Shown piece by piece: positions 28,129-36,131 of a DNA stretch of 64,000 bases; position 1 is the stretch's first letter, and each line of letters begins with the position of its first letter. Both the position numbers and the translations under genes were made by a program. The notes under the pieces were generated by a model, which was not told where the DNA came from, did no database searches, and saw only the letters and a list, made by a program, of their open reading frames with translations. The DNA comes from DASQHW01 sp038209365 (GTDB taxonomy: Bacteria > Actinomycetota > Acidimicrobiia > IMCC26256 > PALSA-610), in contig JBBQXS010000008.1 in assembly GCA_038209365.1 (NCBI GenBank), positions 50,303 to 114,302 of the forward strand. Direction: 5' to 3'.

Positions 28129-29499
28129 TTACCGGTTGTTGATCAGGCTCTCGATGCCGCCCGGTCCCATCGCGCTCTGCTCTGCGAACTGATCGAGCAT
28201 CTGGTGGAACTCGTCGTTGCCGAACCGGTCGGCCATGGCGCGGGGTATCGCGGGGAACGCGTAGTCCTCCGACGGCAAGGGCGGGTGATCCTCGGCGGGC
28301 TTGCGCGCCATCACCTCATCGATGATCGGCGCGAGCCGCTGCTCCTTGTCGCGGGTGAGCTTGTCGTCGCGCTCCTTGAACTCCGGCAGCACTTCCCGGC
28401 CGAACAGCTCGAGCGCTTCCATGATGTGGTCGTGGCGGTTCTTGCCGGCCTGGGAACAGAAGATCACCTGATCGACGCCGCACTCCTCGTACCGCCGGAG
28501 GTACTCGCGAAGCTGTTCGGGCGTGCCGACCGCGCCGCGCAGCCCGCCGATCCCCTCCCCCACGACTTTGGCGCCGAGCCGGTCCTCGTTCTCGGATGCG
28601 GCGATGACCGCTTCGGGGTCGTAACCATGCTCGGCCCGGCGCTGTTGGAATTCGTCCCACACGCTCGTCTGCGCAGGACGGTGCCGCCCGAACACGTAAT
28701 AGTGCGCAAGCGAGTAGCCGAAGAAATTCGCGCCCTCGAGACCGCGGCGCATCGCTTCATCCTCGTCCGGGTGGCACATGAACGTCGTGACACACGCGAC
28801 GTTGGCATTGACGGCGTCGCCGATCGGCACACCCTCCTTGGCCAACGTGCCGTAGTAATCCTCGACCCACCACTTCGCCTCTTCGGGGTCGACGAACGCG
28901 AACGCGAGCGCGCCGATCGCCTTCTGGGCCGCGAGGTGGATCGTGTCGCGGCGGCTGCATGCGACCCAGACGGGTGGGTGCGGCTTCTGGCGCGGCTTGG
29001 GCAACACGTTGCGCGGCGGCATCGTCACGAACTCGCCGGAGTGGCCGGTGAACGGCTCCTCGGACATGCACCGGATCGCGACGCGCAGACCTTCCTCCCA
29101 CATTGCGCGCTTCTTCTCGGGCTCGATCATGAAGCCACCGAGCTCTGCTTCCGACGAGGACTCGCCGGTGCCGAAATCGACACGGCCGTTGCTCACGAGG
29201 TCGAGCATCGAGATGCGCTCGGCGACGCGCGCCGGATGGTTGAACCGCGGCGGCGTCTGCACGATGCCATGCCCCAGTCGGATGTCCTTGGTGCGCTGGC
29301 TCGCGGCGGCGAGGAACACCTCGGGCGCGCTCGAGTGCGAATACTCCTCGAGGAAGTGATGCTCGACTTCCCACGCGTACTCGATGCCGATGCTGTCCGC
29401 GTACGCGATCTGCTCGAGCGCGTCCTGGATCAGCCGGTACTCGGAGTCCTCCGCCCATGGACGTGGCAGCTGGTGCTCGTAGAAGATCCCGAATTTCAT
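28129..29499 (-). CDS. LLM class flavin-dependent oxidoreductase
   Basis: A 456-residue luciferase-like (bacterial luciferase alpha/F420 or FMN) monooxygenase. N-terminal FGIFYEHQLPRPWAEDSEYRLI, AWEVEHHFLEEYSHSSAPEVFLAAAS and RLGHGIVQTPP match the TIM-barrel start, with NGRVDFGTGESSS and PPVWVACSRRDTI later. The substrate is unknown; such enzymes often oxidise hydrophobic or sulfur-containing compounds. The start overlaps the upstream di-iron gene by 4 bases (ATGA), so the two form a pair. Confidence 0.85.
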   Translation of the reverse strand: MKFGIFYEHQLPRPWAEDSEYRLIQDALEQIAYADSIGIEYAWEVEHHFLEEYSHSSAPEVFLAAASQRTKDIRLGHGIVQTPPRFNHPARVAERISMLDLVSNGRVDFGTGESSSEAELGGFMIEPEKKRAMWEEGLRVAIRCMSEEPFTGHSGEFVTMPPRNVLPKPRQKPHPPVWVACSRRDTIHLAAQKAIGALAFAFVDPEEAKWWVEDYYGTLAKEGVPIGDAVNANVACVTTFMCHPDEDEAMRRGLEGANFFGYSLAHYYVFGRHRPAQTSVWDEFQQRRAEHGYDPEAVIAASENEDRLGAKVVGEGIGGLRGAVGTPEQLREYLRRYEECGVDQVIFCSQAGKNRHDHIMEALELFGREVLPEFKERDDKLTRDKEQRLAPIIDEVMARKPAEDHPPLPSEDYAFPAIPRAMADRFGNDEFHQMLDQFAEQSAMGPGGIESLINNR

Positions 29500-30569
29500 G
29501 CCGCGCGTTCCTTCGTGGAGTGGGCGTGGAAGCCTTCGAGCAACTCGCTACGGCGATGGTTCGATTCGAGCGCGTGCTCGAGCTCGCTGATCACCGTCTT
29601 CAGGAACTGCTCCCGGCGGGGGCCGAGGGATTCACCGAGCGCTGTGTCCCAGAGCCGGCCGATCACGTCGGTGCCGGCGAGCTTGCGACCCGACTCCCCC
29701 ACGAACGTCCGGTCGCGCATCTCCGTCAGCGCGGTGCGCAGGTAGTCGACGTGCGGGGTCTCATCGGTGCGGATGCATCGGACGAGCTGCGCGGCCTTGT
29801 CTGCATCGGCGACGAGCGTGTCATCCGACAGCACCTCCTCTGCCCATGCAAACGTGTGGAAGGCCGACACCTCGATGAAGAGGATGCCGAGCATGCGGCG
29901 GATCGTCATCTCCAAGGTGAGATCGAGATCCGGGAACTGGCGCATCGATTCCGCAGTCGCACGCATCTGCTCCGGCGTCGGCGGCGCGCCGTTCGGCTGC
30001 ACGATCCCCATACGCACCAGCATGGTCTGCGTCTCGTCCTCGGTCGGCGGTGCCTCGAACGCGACGTCGCGCGCCGCGAACCACATCTGGTTGTGACCGG
30101 CTTCTTCCTCCCAGCCTGCTTCGTCGCGCGCATGCGCTTCGAACAAGCCACGTTGCAAGTGCGCGATGGCGGTTCCCTCGATCGACTCGTCGAAGAAGCG
30201 CTGCATGTCGCCGAGTTGGACGTGGCGGATCATCGCACCGAAGCCCTCGACGGTGCCGATGCGCGTGAGCTGGGTGATCACGGGTGCCCGGACCCCCTCG
30301 CGCAGCAAGTACTTCGTTTGCGCGACGTTCGGGTACGGCTCGGGCCACATGTCCATCGGCGCGTCGAGGATCTCGGTGCCGAACTGCTCGCGGTGTGACT
30401 GCTGCCACGCGTCGATCGCGTGCACGCGGTGCTTCGTGCGCGGAGGCACGTACGAGCCGTCGGCGAGAAAGCCGCCGTGACACCGCACGCCGCCGGCGAT
30501 CACGGGCTCGTCGACGTCGTGCGTCGCAAGGAGCTCTTCGACGGAAAAGGAGAGCTGGGGGTTGCTCAT
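29496..30569 (-). CDS. Probable ferritin-like di-iron protein (AurF-like candidate)
   Basis: A 357-residue, mostly helical protein without a name I can assign. Two ExxH motifs are present, EEAGHNQMW and DETPHVDYL, separated by a helix with ESAFHTFAWAEE-type residues (FIEVSAFHTFAWAEE); this is the spacing of ferritin-like di-iron oxygenases. A co-expressed flavin-dependent oxidoreductase directly after it (4-base overlap) would fit as a reductase or partner. Start is the ATG of MSNPQLSFSVEE; 12 codons upstream are in a promoter-like region. Its promoter faces a transposase and lies next to two palindromes. Confidence 0.6.
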   Translation of the reverse strand: MSNPQLSFSVEELLATHDVDEPVIAGGVRCHGGFLADGSYVPPRTKHRVHAIDAWQQSHREQFGTEILDAPMDMWPEPYPNVAQTKYLLREGVRAPVITQLTRIGTVEGFGAMIRHVQLGDMQRFFDESIEGTAIAHLQRGLFEAHARDEAGWEEEAGHNQMWFAARDVAFEAPPTEDETQTMLVRMGIVQPNGAPPTPEQMRATAESMRQFPDLDLTLEMTIRRMLGILFIEVSAFHTFAWAEEVLSDDTLVADADKAAQLVRCIRTDETPHVDYLRTALTEMRDRTFVGESGRKLAGTDVIGRLWDTALGESLGPRREQFLKTVISELEHALESNHRRSELLEGFHAHSTKERAA

Positions 30570-30578
30570 GGACCGCAC

Positions 30579-30597
30579 TGTATACTCACGAGTTACA
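30579..30597. promoter_or_regulatory. Palindrome TGTATACTCACGAGTTACA (operator candidate)
   Basis: A 19-base near-palindrome, TGTA-(A)-CTCGTG-AGTATACA on the minus strand, with arms ACTC/GAGT and outer TGTA/TACA. It lies 9 bases upstream of the di-iron gene start codon. On the minus strand a TTGTCA and a TATACA 15 bases apart overlap it, so it may be the promoter and operator of that gene. TetR-type repressors bind such sites, and a TetR gene lies 2.5 kb away. Confidence 0.4.
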
Positions 30598-30604
30598 CAT
30601 GACA

Positions 30605-30620
30605 AAGGTAACTATACCTT
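30605..30620. promoter_or_regulatory. Second palindrome AAGGTAactaTACCTT
   Basis: A perfect 6-base inverted repeat with a 4-base loop, 8 bases from the first palindrome, in the divergent region between the di-iron gene and the IS1595-type transposase. It may be a second operator or part of the element's end. I cannot decide between these from sequence alone. Confidence 0.3.
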
Positions 30621-30653
30621 GACTACAGAGACATTCGGTGCGATACTTGGTGC

Positions 30654-31595
30654 ATGGCCCCCACCAACCGCAACCAGCCGAAGCGAGCAGCATCTTCGGA
30701 GTCGCAGTACTCGCTCATGGAGTTCATGCGCGAGTTCCCCGACGACGAGACGTGCCTGAACTTCCTGTGGCGCACCCGATACTCGCCCGATGGCGACCTG
30801 GCCTGGTGCCACGGTTGCTCGCGGGAGCGGACATTCAAGCGGTACGAGAACACCATCCGCCGCCAGGTGTGGCACTGCACGTCGTGCGGGCACTCGGTAT
30901 ATCCGACCGCGGGCACGATCTACCACAAGTCTTCGACATCGCTGCACCTGTGGTTCTACGCGATGTATCTCATGTCGAGTACACGGTGCGGAGTCTCGGC
31001 CAAGCACATCGAGCGCGAGCTTGGTGTCACGTACAAGACCGCTTGGCGGATGGCGAACCTGATCCGCAACCAATTGATGACCCAAGACGACGACACACCA
31101 CTCGATGGCGACGTGGAAGCCGACGAGACGTACTACGGCGGCGAACCCCGCGAGCACGAGAAGATGACGCGTGCCGAGCGGTACTCGCGCAAAGTGCCGG
31201 TGTTCGCTGCGGTCGAGCGCGGCGGCAAGGTCCGCGCCGAAGTGTTGCCGCACGTCGGTTCGGGTTCGGTTCGACCGATGGTGACCGACGTCGTGAAGGG
31301 CACCGCGCGGCTTTACACCGACGAGTCGAAGCTGTACTACGGGATGCACCGGACATTCGCCGAGCACCACACGATCAACCACACCGAGAAGGTCTACGTG
31401 CATGGCAACGTCCACACGCAGACGATCGAAGGGTTCTTCTCGATGGTGAAGAACGGCATCCGCGGCACCTACCACAATGTCTCGCGCAAATGGCTCCAGG
31501 GGTACCTAAACGAGTACGCCTGGCGGTACAACCACCGCGACGACGATCTCGCGATGTTCCGGCAACTACTTCTCCGGTCGGCGCTTCCTCGCTGA
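30654..31595 (+). CDS. IS1595-family (ISXO2-like) transposase
   Basis: A 313-residue DDE transposase. It starts with a zinc ribbon: CHGCSRERTF, WHCTSCGHSVYPTAGTIY (four Cys). The catalytic triad is visible as Asp in VEADETYYGGEP, Asp in LYTDESKLY and the third acidic position in TQTIEGFFSMVKNGIRGTYH, followed by the typical C-terminal YLNEYAWRYNHRDD. All expected domains are intact and the frame is unbroken, so it may be active. No clear terminal inverted repeats were found, and the element's ends are not assigned. Its end overlaps a small RHH gene on the other strand. Confidence 0.9.
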   Translation: MAPTNRNQPKRAASSESQYSLMEFMREFPDDETCLNFLWRTRYSPDGDLAWCHGCSRERTFKRYENTIRRQVWHCTSCGHSVYPTAGTIYHKSSTSLHLWFYAMYLMSSTRCGVSAKHIERELGVTYKTAWRMANLIRNQLMTQDDDTPLDGDVEADETYYGGEPREHEKMTRAERYSRKVPVFAAVERGGKVRAEVLPHVGSGSVRPMVTDVVKGTARLYTDESKLYYGMHRTFAEHHTINHTEKVYVHGNVHTQTIEGFFSMVKNGIRGTYHNVSRKWLQGYLNEYAWRYNHRDDDLAMFRQLLLRSALPR

Positions 31596-31736
31596 TTTGC
31601 GCGTGTAGTCGCGCATGGCTTCGCGCGCGACGGACGCCATCGATCGATCCTCGCGAGCCGCAGTGTCGGCAACGGCTCGGTGTAAGTGGGCGTCCATGCG
31701 GACGAGTAGGGGACGGTCGATCTCGATCTCGGACAC
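31566..31736 (-). CDS. Small ribbon-helix-helix-like protein
   Basis: A 56-residue protein beginning with a GTG. It reads PLLVRMDAHLHRAVADTAAREDRSMASVAREAMRDYTRKSARKRR: a short beta strand, a helix and a second basic helix, the layout of Arc/CopG/HicB-type ribbon-helix-helix DNA binders, which are common antitoxins. No toxin-like gene is directly beside it; the adjacent proteins are unrelated. Its 3' end overlaps the transposase end by 30 bases in the opposite direction. Confidence 0.55.
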   Translation of the reverse strand: MSEIEIDRPLLVRMDAHLHRAVADTAAREDRSMASVAREAMRDYTRKSARKRRPEK

Positions 31737-31952
31737 GGCTCGCCTCCGCGGTTCATGGGGCACTGCTGCGCGAAGGTAATTCGGCGTGACGCGATATCGC
31801 GCGATGCACCGTGACCAGGTATTTCGCGACCATCCGCGGTATCGACATGCGCTCGCGCGATTAATTCCGAGCGACAAAGAAGCTGCCGTGGGAACCGGCA
31901 CCCAGCACAGGCAACCAAGTCCCCACGGCCCTCACAAGGAGGATGCCCATCG

Positions 31953-32120
31953 TGGCACAAGGAACCACTGGACATCGAGCGCCGGAGGTCGGGCATCTAC
32001 CGCCCGAACTGCGGCCACAAGGAAATCGCATTGAGCAAGGGCGAAATCTTTCCACCCTGTTCGCACTGCCGCCGCGCGGTGGTGTGGATCCTGGTGCGGA
32101 TCACGCACCCGGTGCGATAG
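31953..32120 (+). pseudogene. Small zinc-ribbon protein gene, 5' frameshifted
   Basis: Read from the Trp codon, this frame gives HKEPLDIERRRSGIYRPNCG, CGHKEIALSKGEIFPPCSHC and RRAVVWILVRITHPVR, a pattern I recall from small bacterial zinc-ribbon hypotheticals (one CGH plus CSHC). There is no ATG, GTG or TTG in frame. A perfect ribosome site AAGGAGG lies 10 bases upstream and the GTG at its normal distance is out of frame by one base, as if one G had been inserted in GTGGCAC. I call it a frameshifted gene; a non-canonical start (CTG/ATC) is possible. Confidence 0.55.
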
Positions 32121-32128
32121 ATGAGCTT

Positions 32129-32169
32129 CGTAGGACTCCCGCATTTCGGCGTCACGCGGGAGTCCTACG
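32129..32169. terminator. Perfect 14-bp stem hairpin between convergent small genes
   Basis: CGTAGGACTCCCGC and GCGGGAGTCCTACG pair perfectly across a 13-base loop. It sits between the zinc-ribbon pseudogene (+) and the 54-residue protein (-), as a bidirectional intrinsic-terminator-like structure, without a clear U run on either side. Confidence 0.55.
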
Positions 32170-32175
32170 CGCTCG

Positions 32176-32340
32176 TCAGGACTTCTTGGACCGCTTCCGT
32201 TTCGACTTCTGCGGCTTCGCGGACTCGGCGAGATCACGGAACACCTGGCCGCGGGTCGGGATCGGAATGTCGATCGGCTCGACGCCACGCTCTTTGCCTT
32301 TGTGCGGCTGCGTCTTCTGCGTCCGTGGCTTGTCGGCCAT
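32176..32340 (-). CDS. Lys/Arg-rich 54-residue protein
   Basis: A small gene read on the minus strand with ATG start. The protein starts MADKPRTQKTQPHKGKERGV, continues EPIDIPIPTRGQVFRDLAES and ends AKPQKSKRKRSKKS. It is basic and probably disordered at both ends with a short central helix, as in small nucleic-acid binders. I do not recognise a family. It is divergent from the HEPN-like candidate with only 26 bases between their start codons, which suggests joint regulation or a paired function. Confidence 0.55.
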   Translation of the reverse strand: MADKPRTQKTQPHKGKERGVEPIDIPIPTRGQVFRDLAESAKPQKSKRKRSKKS

Positions 32341-32366
32341 CGCCTCAATCTACCTCGGAGAACTGA

Positions 32367-32900
32367 ATGGATCCGCTCACCACCTTCATCCTGCTCGGTG
32401 AAGTGGATGCGCAGTGCAAGTTCATCGACCATGGGTGGACGCAGTTGCGCGACCGAATCGAAGAGGCCGACACCATCGAAATCTGGTGGGACGTGCAGGG
32501 CATCCTGAGCGCAGCGGCGATGCTCGGGAAGCTGTTCTGGGGATACGGCGGCAAGCACGCCACGGAGCGCGCCGATCTGCGTGACATGCTCGTCGTTGGT
32601 GACGACTCCCCCCTCTCGGATCCGGATGTCCGGAACGACTTCGAGCACTACGACGAACGAGTAATGCTGCTCATCGCAAAGGCTGTCCAAAAAGGACAGC
32701 CGCCGAAGCAGATCGCGTTTCGGAACATCGGTGATCGTCCCGACGTCGAACTCGTCCTCCATCACTTCGAACCTGCAAAGAGAATCGTCAGCTTTGACGA
32801 ACATGAGACGTCAATCGCCGACATCGTCAGGGAAGCTCGCCGCATCCTGCCTCTCGTCTACGACCTGCGGGCTGGCTTGCACCACGAGGGCCTCTGGTAG
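32367..32900 (+). CDS. Hypothetical helical protein with HEPN-like R-x4-H motif
   Basis: A 177-residue protein not recognised by name. It contains RNDFEHYDERV, in which Arg89 and His94 form the R-x4-H motif (with a polar residue after Arg) of HEPN RNases, plus long helices WWDVQGILSAAAMLGKLFW and AAEIRR-like C-terminal segments. HEPN proteins are often toxins or antiviral RNases, but many are inactive. Its start is a normal ATG and the basic 54-residue protein is its divergent neighbour; no obvious MNT antitoxin is adjacent. The family call is a motif-based guess. Confidence 0.4.
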   Translation: MDPLTTFILLGEVDAQCKFIDHGWTQLRDRIEEADTIEIWWDVQGILSAAAMLGKLFWGYGGKHATERADLRDMLVVGDDSPLSDPDVRNDFEHYDERVMLLIAKAVQKGQPPKQIAFRNIGDRPDVELVLHHFEPAKRIVSFDEHETSIADIVREARRILPLVYDLRAGLHHEGLW

Positions 32901-33077
32901 CGGCCACATGCATTGTTCACCGACAGCGTGCGGCCAGCGCCGCGAGCAGTGTTCGACGTGGTTCGCTTCCCACTGCTCGTACAACTGCTCGCGAAGGGCC
33001 GCGTTCTCATGCTGGAGTTCGAAGACAGCCTTGCCAAGGTCATCCGAGTCTAGATTGTCTCTGTAGTGAATACCCAT
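32811..33077 (-). CDS. Small hypothetical protein with two Cys and a coiled-coil start
   Basis: An 88-residue protein. Residues 14-40 are a heptad-like helix (GKAVFELQHENAALREQLYEQW), followed by NHVEHCSRRWPHAVGEQCMWPLPEAL with Cys44 and Cys56. The EHC...WPH...C.WPLP pattern is familiar from phage or islet hypotheticals, though I cannot name it. Its C-terminal part lies antisense to the end of the HEPN-like gene. Its start codon is only 5 bases from that of the divergent TetR gene. Confidence 0.5.
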   Translation of the reverse strand: MGIHYRDNLDSDDLGKAVFELQHENAALREQLYEQWEANHVEHCSRRWPHAVGEQCMWPLPEALVVQASPQVVDERQDAASFPDDVGD

Positions 33078-33082
33078 TTACC

Positions 33083-33706
33083 ATGACAAACGCCCCGATC
33101 ACGAGGACGTCTCCGATCCCCGAGGTCGCCGCCCGGCCGCGGAGAGACCCCGCGCGGCGGGAGGCAATCCTGCACGCCGCCGCCGGGGTGTTCGCCCACG
33201 CCGGGTACGCGGCGACGTCGGTCGACGACATCGCGGCCGGCGCGGGAATCACGAAGCTGATCGTGTATCGCCACTTCGAGGCGAAGGAGGCGCTGTATCG
33301 CGCCGTCCTCGAACAGGTCTTCGACCGCCAGGTGGAGCTGTTCCTCGACAACGTCGCGCGGGGACTGCAAGCCGGTGGTACGACCCGGGCATTGCTCGGC
33401 GTCGCCCGCGAGTGGCCGGACGGCTTCCGGCTGCTGTGGCGACACGCGGCTCGCGAGCCGCAGTTCTCGGACTACGCACTGCACCTGCGCGACGTCGCCG
33501 TGAGTGCGGCCCGCGAGGTGGTGACGCCGCTCGTGCGCACGGAGTTCGCCGAATGGGCCGCGCAGACGCTGTTCGACCATCTCGTCGACGCGGTCCTCGA
33601 CTGGCTCGACCACGGCGACGGCGCCCACGACGACGCGTTCGTCGCGCTCGAGACCGCCGCCTTGCAGGCGACTGTCGCCGCGTGGGCCGCGTCCTCGACA
33701 GAATGA
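33083..33706 (+). CDS. TetR family transcriptional regulator
   Basis: A 207-residue TetR-type repressor. The helix-turn-helix domain reads RREAILHAAAGVFAHAGYAA, TSVDDIAAGAGITKLIVYRHFEAKEALYRAVL, in the standard order, followed by a ligand-binding domain. It precedes the permease gene by only 4 bases, so it probably regulates the permease. A TetR-type palindrome near 30.6 kb could be a further target. Start is a regular ATG without a strong ribosome site. Confidence 0.9.
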   Translation: MTNAPITRTSPIPEVAARPRRDPARREAILHAAAGVFAHAGYAATSVDDIAAGAGITKLIVYRHFEAKEALYRAVLEQVFDRQVELFLDNVARGLQAGGTTRALLGVAREWPDGFRLLWRHAAREPQFSDYALHLRDVAVSAAREVVTPLVRTEFAEWAAQTLFDHLVDAVLDWLDHGDGAHDDAFVALETAALQATVAAWAASSTE

Positions 33707-33710
33707 CGGC

Positions 33711-36125
33711 GTGAACGCTGCGTTCGTGCTGGCGCGCTCCGCAGTTCGTCGGCGCTGGCGCAGCATCGCGGGGCTCGCGTTGCTCATCGGCGTTGCGGGA
33801 GCCGTCGTGCTCGCGTCTGCGGCCGGCGCACGCCGGACCGCGACGTCGCTCGAGCGGTTCCAGGCGTACAGCCGGTCCGCCGACGTCGAGGTGATCGTCG
33901 GCGATACCACGCCGGCGCAGCTCCGTGCGTTCGCGGCGTCCGACGCGGTCGCCGACGTCGTGCAGCTGCGTCAGATCGCGGGCATGCTCGAGGGACAGGA
34001 TTTCCTGCCGACCGCAGCCGCGCTCGACAATCGGTTCGGGACCGACATGGATCGAGCCCGTGTCGTCGCCGGGCGCGCGCCGCGCACCAGCGAACCGAAT
34101 GAGATCAGCATCGGTGAGACGCTGAGCCGGCGGCTGGGCACCCATGTCGGCAGCGAGCTTCGGTTCGACGCGTACTCCCGGGAACAGGGGGAGATTGCGT
34201 TCGCCGGTGGGGATCTCGGTGCGCCGAGCGGGCCAGAGGTTCGACTCCGCGTCGTCGGAATCGTGCGCCGCCCGCTCGACCTGGCGAGCCGGGGCGCGTC
34301 CGGCGGCGTCCTCGTCTTCACGCCGGCGTTCGTGGACCGCTACGGCGACAGCCTCGCCAGCGTCGGCAGCGTCTTGCGCGTACGCACCCGTCATGGCGCC
34401 GCCGACGTCCCCCAGGCCGTGGTCGCGGCCCGGCGCATCTTCGGCGAGTCACGAATGCTCGACGTGCAGAACCTCGGCATCGAGACAGAAGGTGCGCGCG
34501 CGGCGATCGACGTGCTCACGGTGGCGCTCTGGCTGTTCGCCGCGATCGCCGGCCTGGCGGCGATCGCGTTCATCGCGGTGTCGGTGAGTCGTCACCTCCG
34601 GTCGTTCGAGAAGGACCAGGCCACGCTGGATGCACTCGGCATGTCACGGGTGCATCGCGTTGCCGGCGCCGCGGCACCAGCCGCCGCGATGGCGATCGGA
34701 GGGGCGGTCCTCGCGGTGGTCGGCGCGGCACTCGCGTCGCCACTGTTCCCGACGGGCGTCGCTCGCAAAGCCGAACCGGATCTGGGATTGCGGCTCGATT
34801 TGACCGTCCTCGGGCTGGGTCTCCTGGCAATCGCAATCTGTGTGATGGCCGTCGGAGTGCTGGCGGCGGTGCGTGCGACGCGCGTTCCCCACGACGCGCG
34901 AGCGGGCGGAGTCGTCCCACGATCAAGAGCACGCGTCGCCAGCCGGTCCCGCCTCTCACCGGCGACCGCGACCGGCGTCGAGTTCGCTCTCGATCCGGGC
35001 CGCGGGGCTCGCGCCTCGCCGGTGCGGTCCGCGTTTCTCGGCGCCGTGCTCGGCACGGTGGGGATCACGGCCGCGCTCGTGTTCGCCGCAAGCCTGGATC
35101 ACCTGGTCACGACGCCACGCGCCTACGGATGGTCGTGGGACGTGCTGGTGCTGGCACGGGGCGACGCGCAAACACGACAAAAGCCGGGTACCCCGTGCGG
35201 GCAATCCGACACGGCGGTGACGAGTGACCGAGCGTTCAGCGCGGTCACGGCCGTGTGCGTGGTCAACGTAGAGGTCGACCGCCGGCCGGTGACGAGCTGG
35301 AGTTTCCAGGCGTTGCGCGGTGCGATCGACCCGACCACGGTGGCGGGGCGTGCACCGCGCTCGCCGGACGAGATCGCCCTCGGCGGCAAGACGCTGCGCG
35401 AGATCGACAAGCACATCGGCGATCACGTGCTCGTGCGAAGTGCGGCGGCGACCGTGAGCTATCTCATCGTCGGCCAAGTCGTGTTGCCGAGCCCGACCAG
35501 CCTGGACCCGCAGCCGCTGGCCGACAACGCGACGTTCACGGGCGGCGGCCTCACGCGTGTGCTCGCCCTCGACGAACCGCCACCGGACTTCCATTTGCTC
35601 GCGCAGCTCGTGCCCGGATCGAAGCTTTCGACGTTGCCACGCGACGACGCAGGGCTCGTGAAGTTCGCGAGTGGGCCGGGCGTCGGACCGACACTCCCGG
35701 TCGAGATCGACCGCCTGCGCCAGGTCGACCAGCTGCCGACGATGCTCGGGGCGTTCCTCGCGTTGCTGGCAGCAGTCACCGTCGCGCACGCCCTCGCCGC
35801 GACCGTCCGACGCCGCGGTCATGACTTCGCGGTGCTCCGGACGCTCGGATTCAGCCGCGGTCAGGTCCGCACGACACTCGCGTCGCAGGCCACCACATTC
35901 GCAGTCATCGGAGTGCTTGCCGGCATACCGCTGGGAATCGTCGTGGGCGAGGGCGTCTGGCGCACGGTGGCCGAAGGATTGGGGGTGTCCCCGGTCGCAC
36001 AGCTCTCCGCGCGTGGGCTGCTGATCGCGTGCGCGGGTGCGATGCTCCTCACGAATGGCATGGCGCTCGTCGCCGCCGGCCGAGTGGTGCGGACGCGTCC
36101 CGCGGCCGCATTGGCGACCGAATGA
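33711..36125 (+). CDS. FtsX-like permease (MacB/ABC-type), orphan
   Basis: An 804-residue membrane protein with two FtsX-type blocks. An N-terminal anchor (RSIAGLALLIGVAGAVVLASAAG) is followed by a periplasmic domain, the first three-helix block (LFAAIAGLAAIAFIAVSVS, AAMAIGGAVLAVVGAAL), a second extracytoplasmic domain and a C-terminal block (LGAFLALLAAVTVAHALAA, LRTLGFSRGQVRTTL). The LGFSRGQV motif is the usual coupling-helix region. No ATPase gene is adjacent, so an unlinked ATPase must be used. Start GTG 4 bases after the TetR stop; converges with the DUF1385 gene. Confidence 0.8.
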   Translation: MNAAFVLARSAVRRRWRSIAGLALLIGVAGAVVLASAAGARRTATSLERFQAYSRSADVEVIVGDTTPAQLRAFAASDAVADVVQLRQIAGMLEGQDFLPTAAALDNRFGTDMDRARVVAGRAPRTSEPNEISIGETLSRRLGTHVGSELRFDAYSREQGEIAFAGGDLGAPSGPEVRLRVVGIVRRPLDLASRGASGGVLVFTPAFVDRYGDSLASVGSVLRVRTRHGAADVPQAVVAARRIFGESRMLDVQNLGIETEGARAAIDVLTVALWLFAAIAGLAAIAFIAVSVSRHLRSFEKDQATLDALGMSRVHRVAGAAAPAAAMAIGGAVLAVVGAALASPLFPTGVARKAEPDLGLRLDLTVLGLGLLAIAICVMAVGVLAAVRATRVPHDARAGGVVPRSRARVASRSRLSPATATGVEFALDPGRGARASPVRSAFLGAVLGTVGITAALVFAASLDHLVTTPRAYGWSWDVLVLARGDAQTRQKPGTPCGQSDTAVTSDRAFSAVTAVCVVNVEVDRRPVTSWSFQALRGAIDPTTVAGRAPRSPDEIALGGKTLREIDKHIGDHVLVRSAAATVSYLIVGQVVLPSPTSLDPQPLADNATFTGGGLTRVLALDEPPPDFHLLAQLVPGSKLSTLPRDDAGLVKFASGPGVGPTLPVEIDRLRQVDQLPTMLGAFLALLAAVTVAHALAATVRRRGHDFAVLRTLGFSRGQVRTTLASQATTFAVIGVLAGIPLGIVVGEGVWRTVAEGLGVSPVAQLSARGLLIACAGAMLLTNGMALVAAGRVVRTRPAAALATE

Positions 36126-36131
36126 GCGGCG

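Noticed and set aside
31786..32034. 82-residue + strand frame in the IS1595 islet
   Set aside because: Arg/His/Thr-rich with no structure pattern; overlaps the broken zinc-ribbon frame, which has clear Cys motifs.
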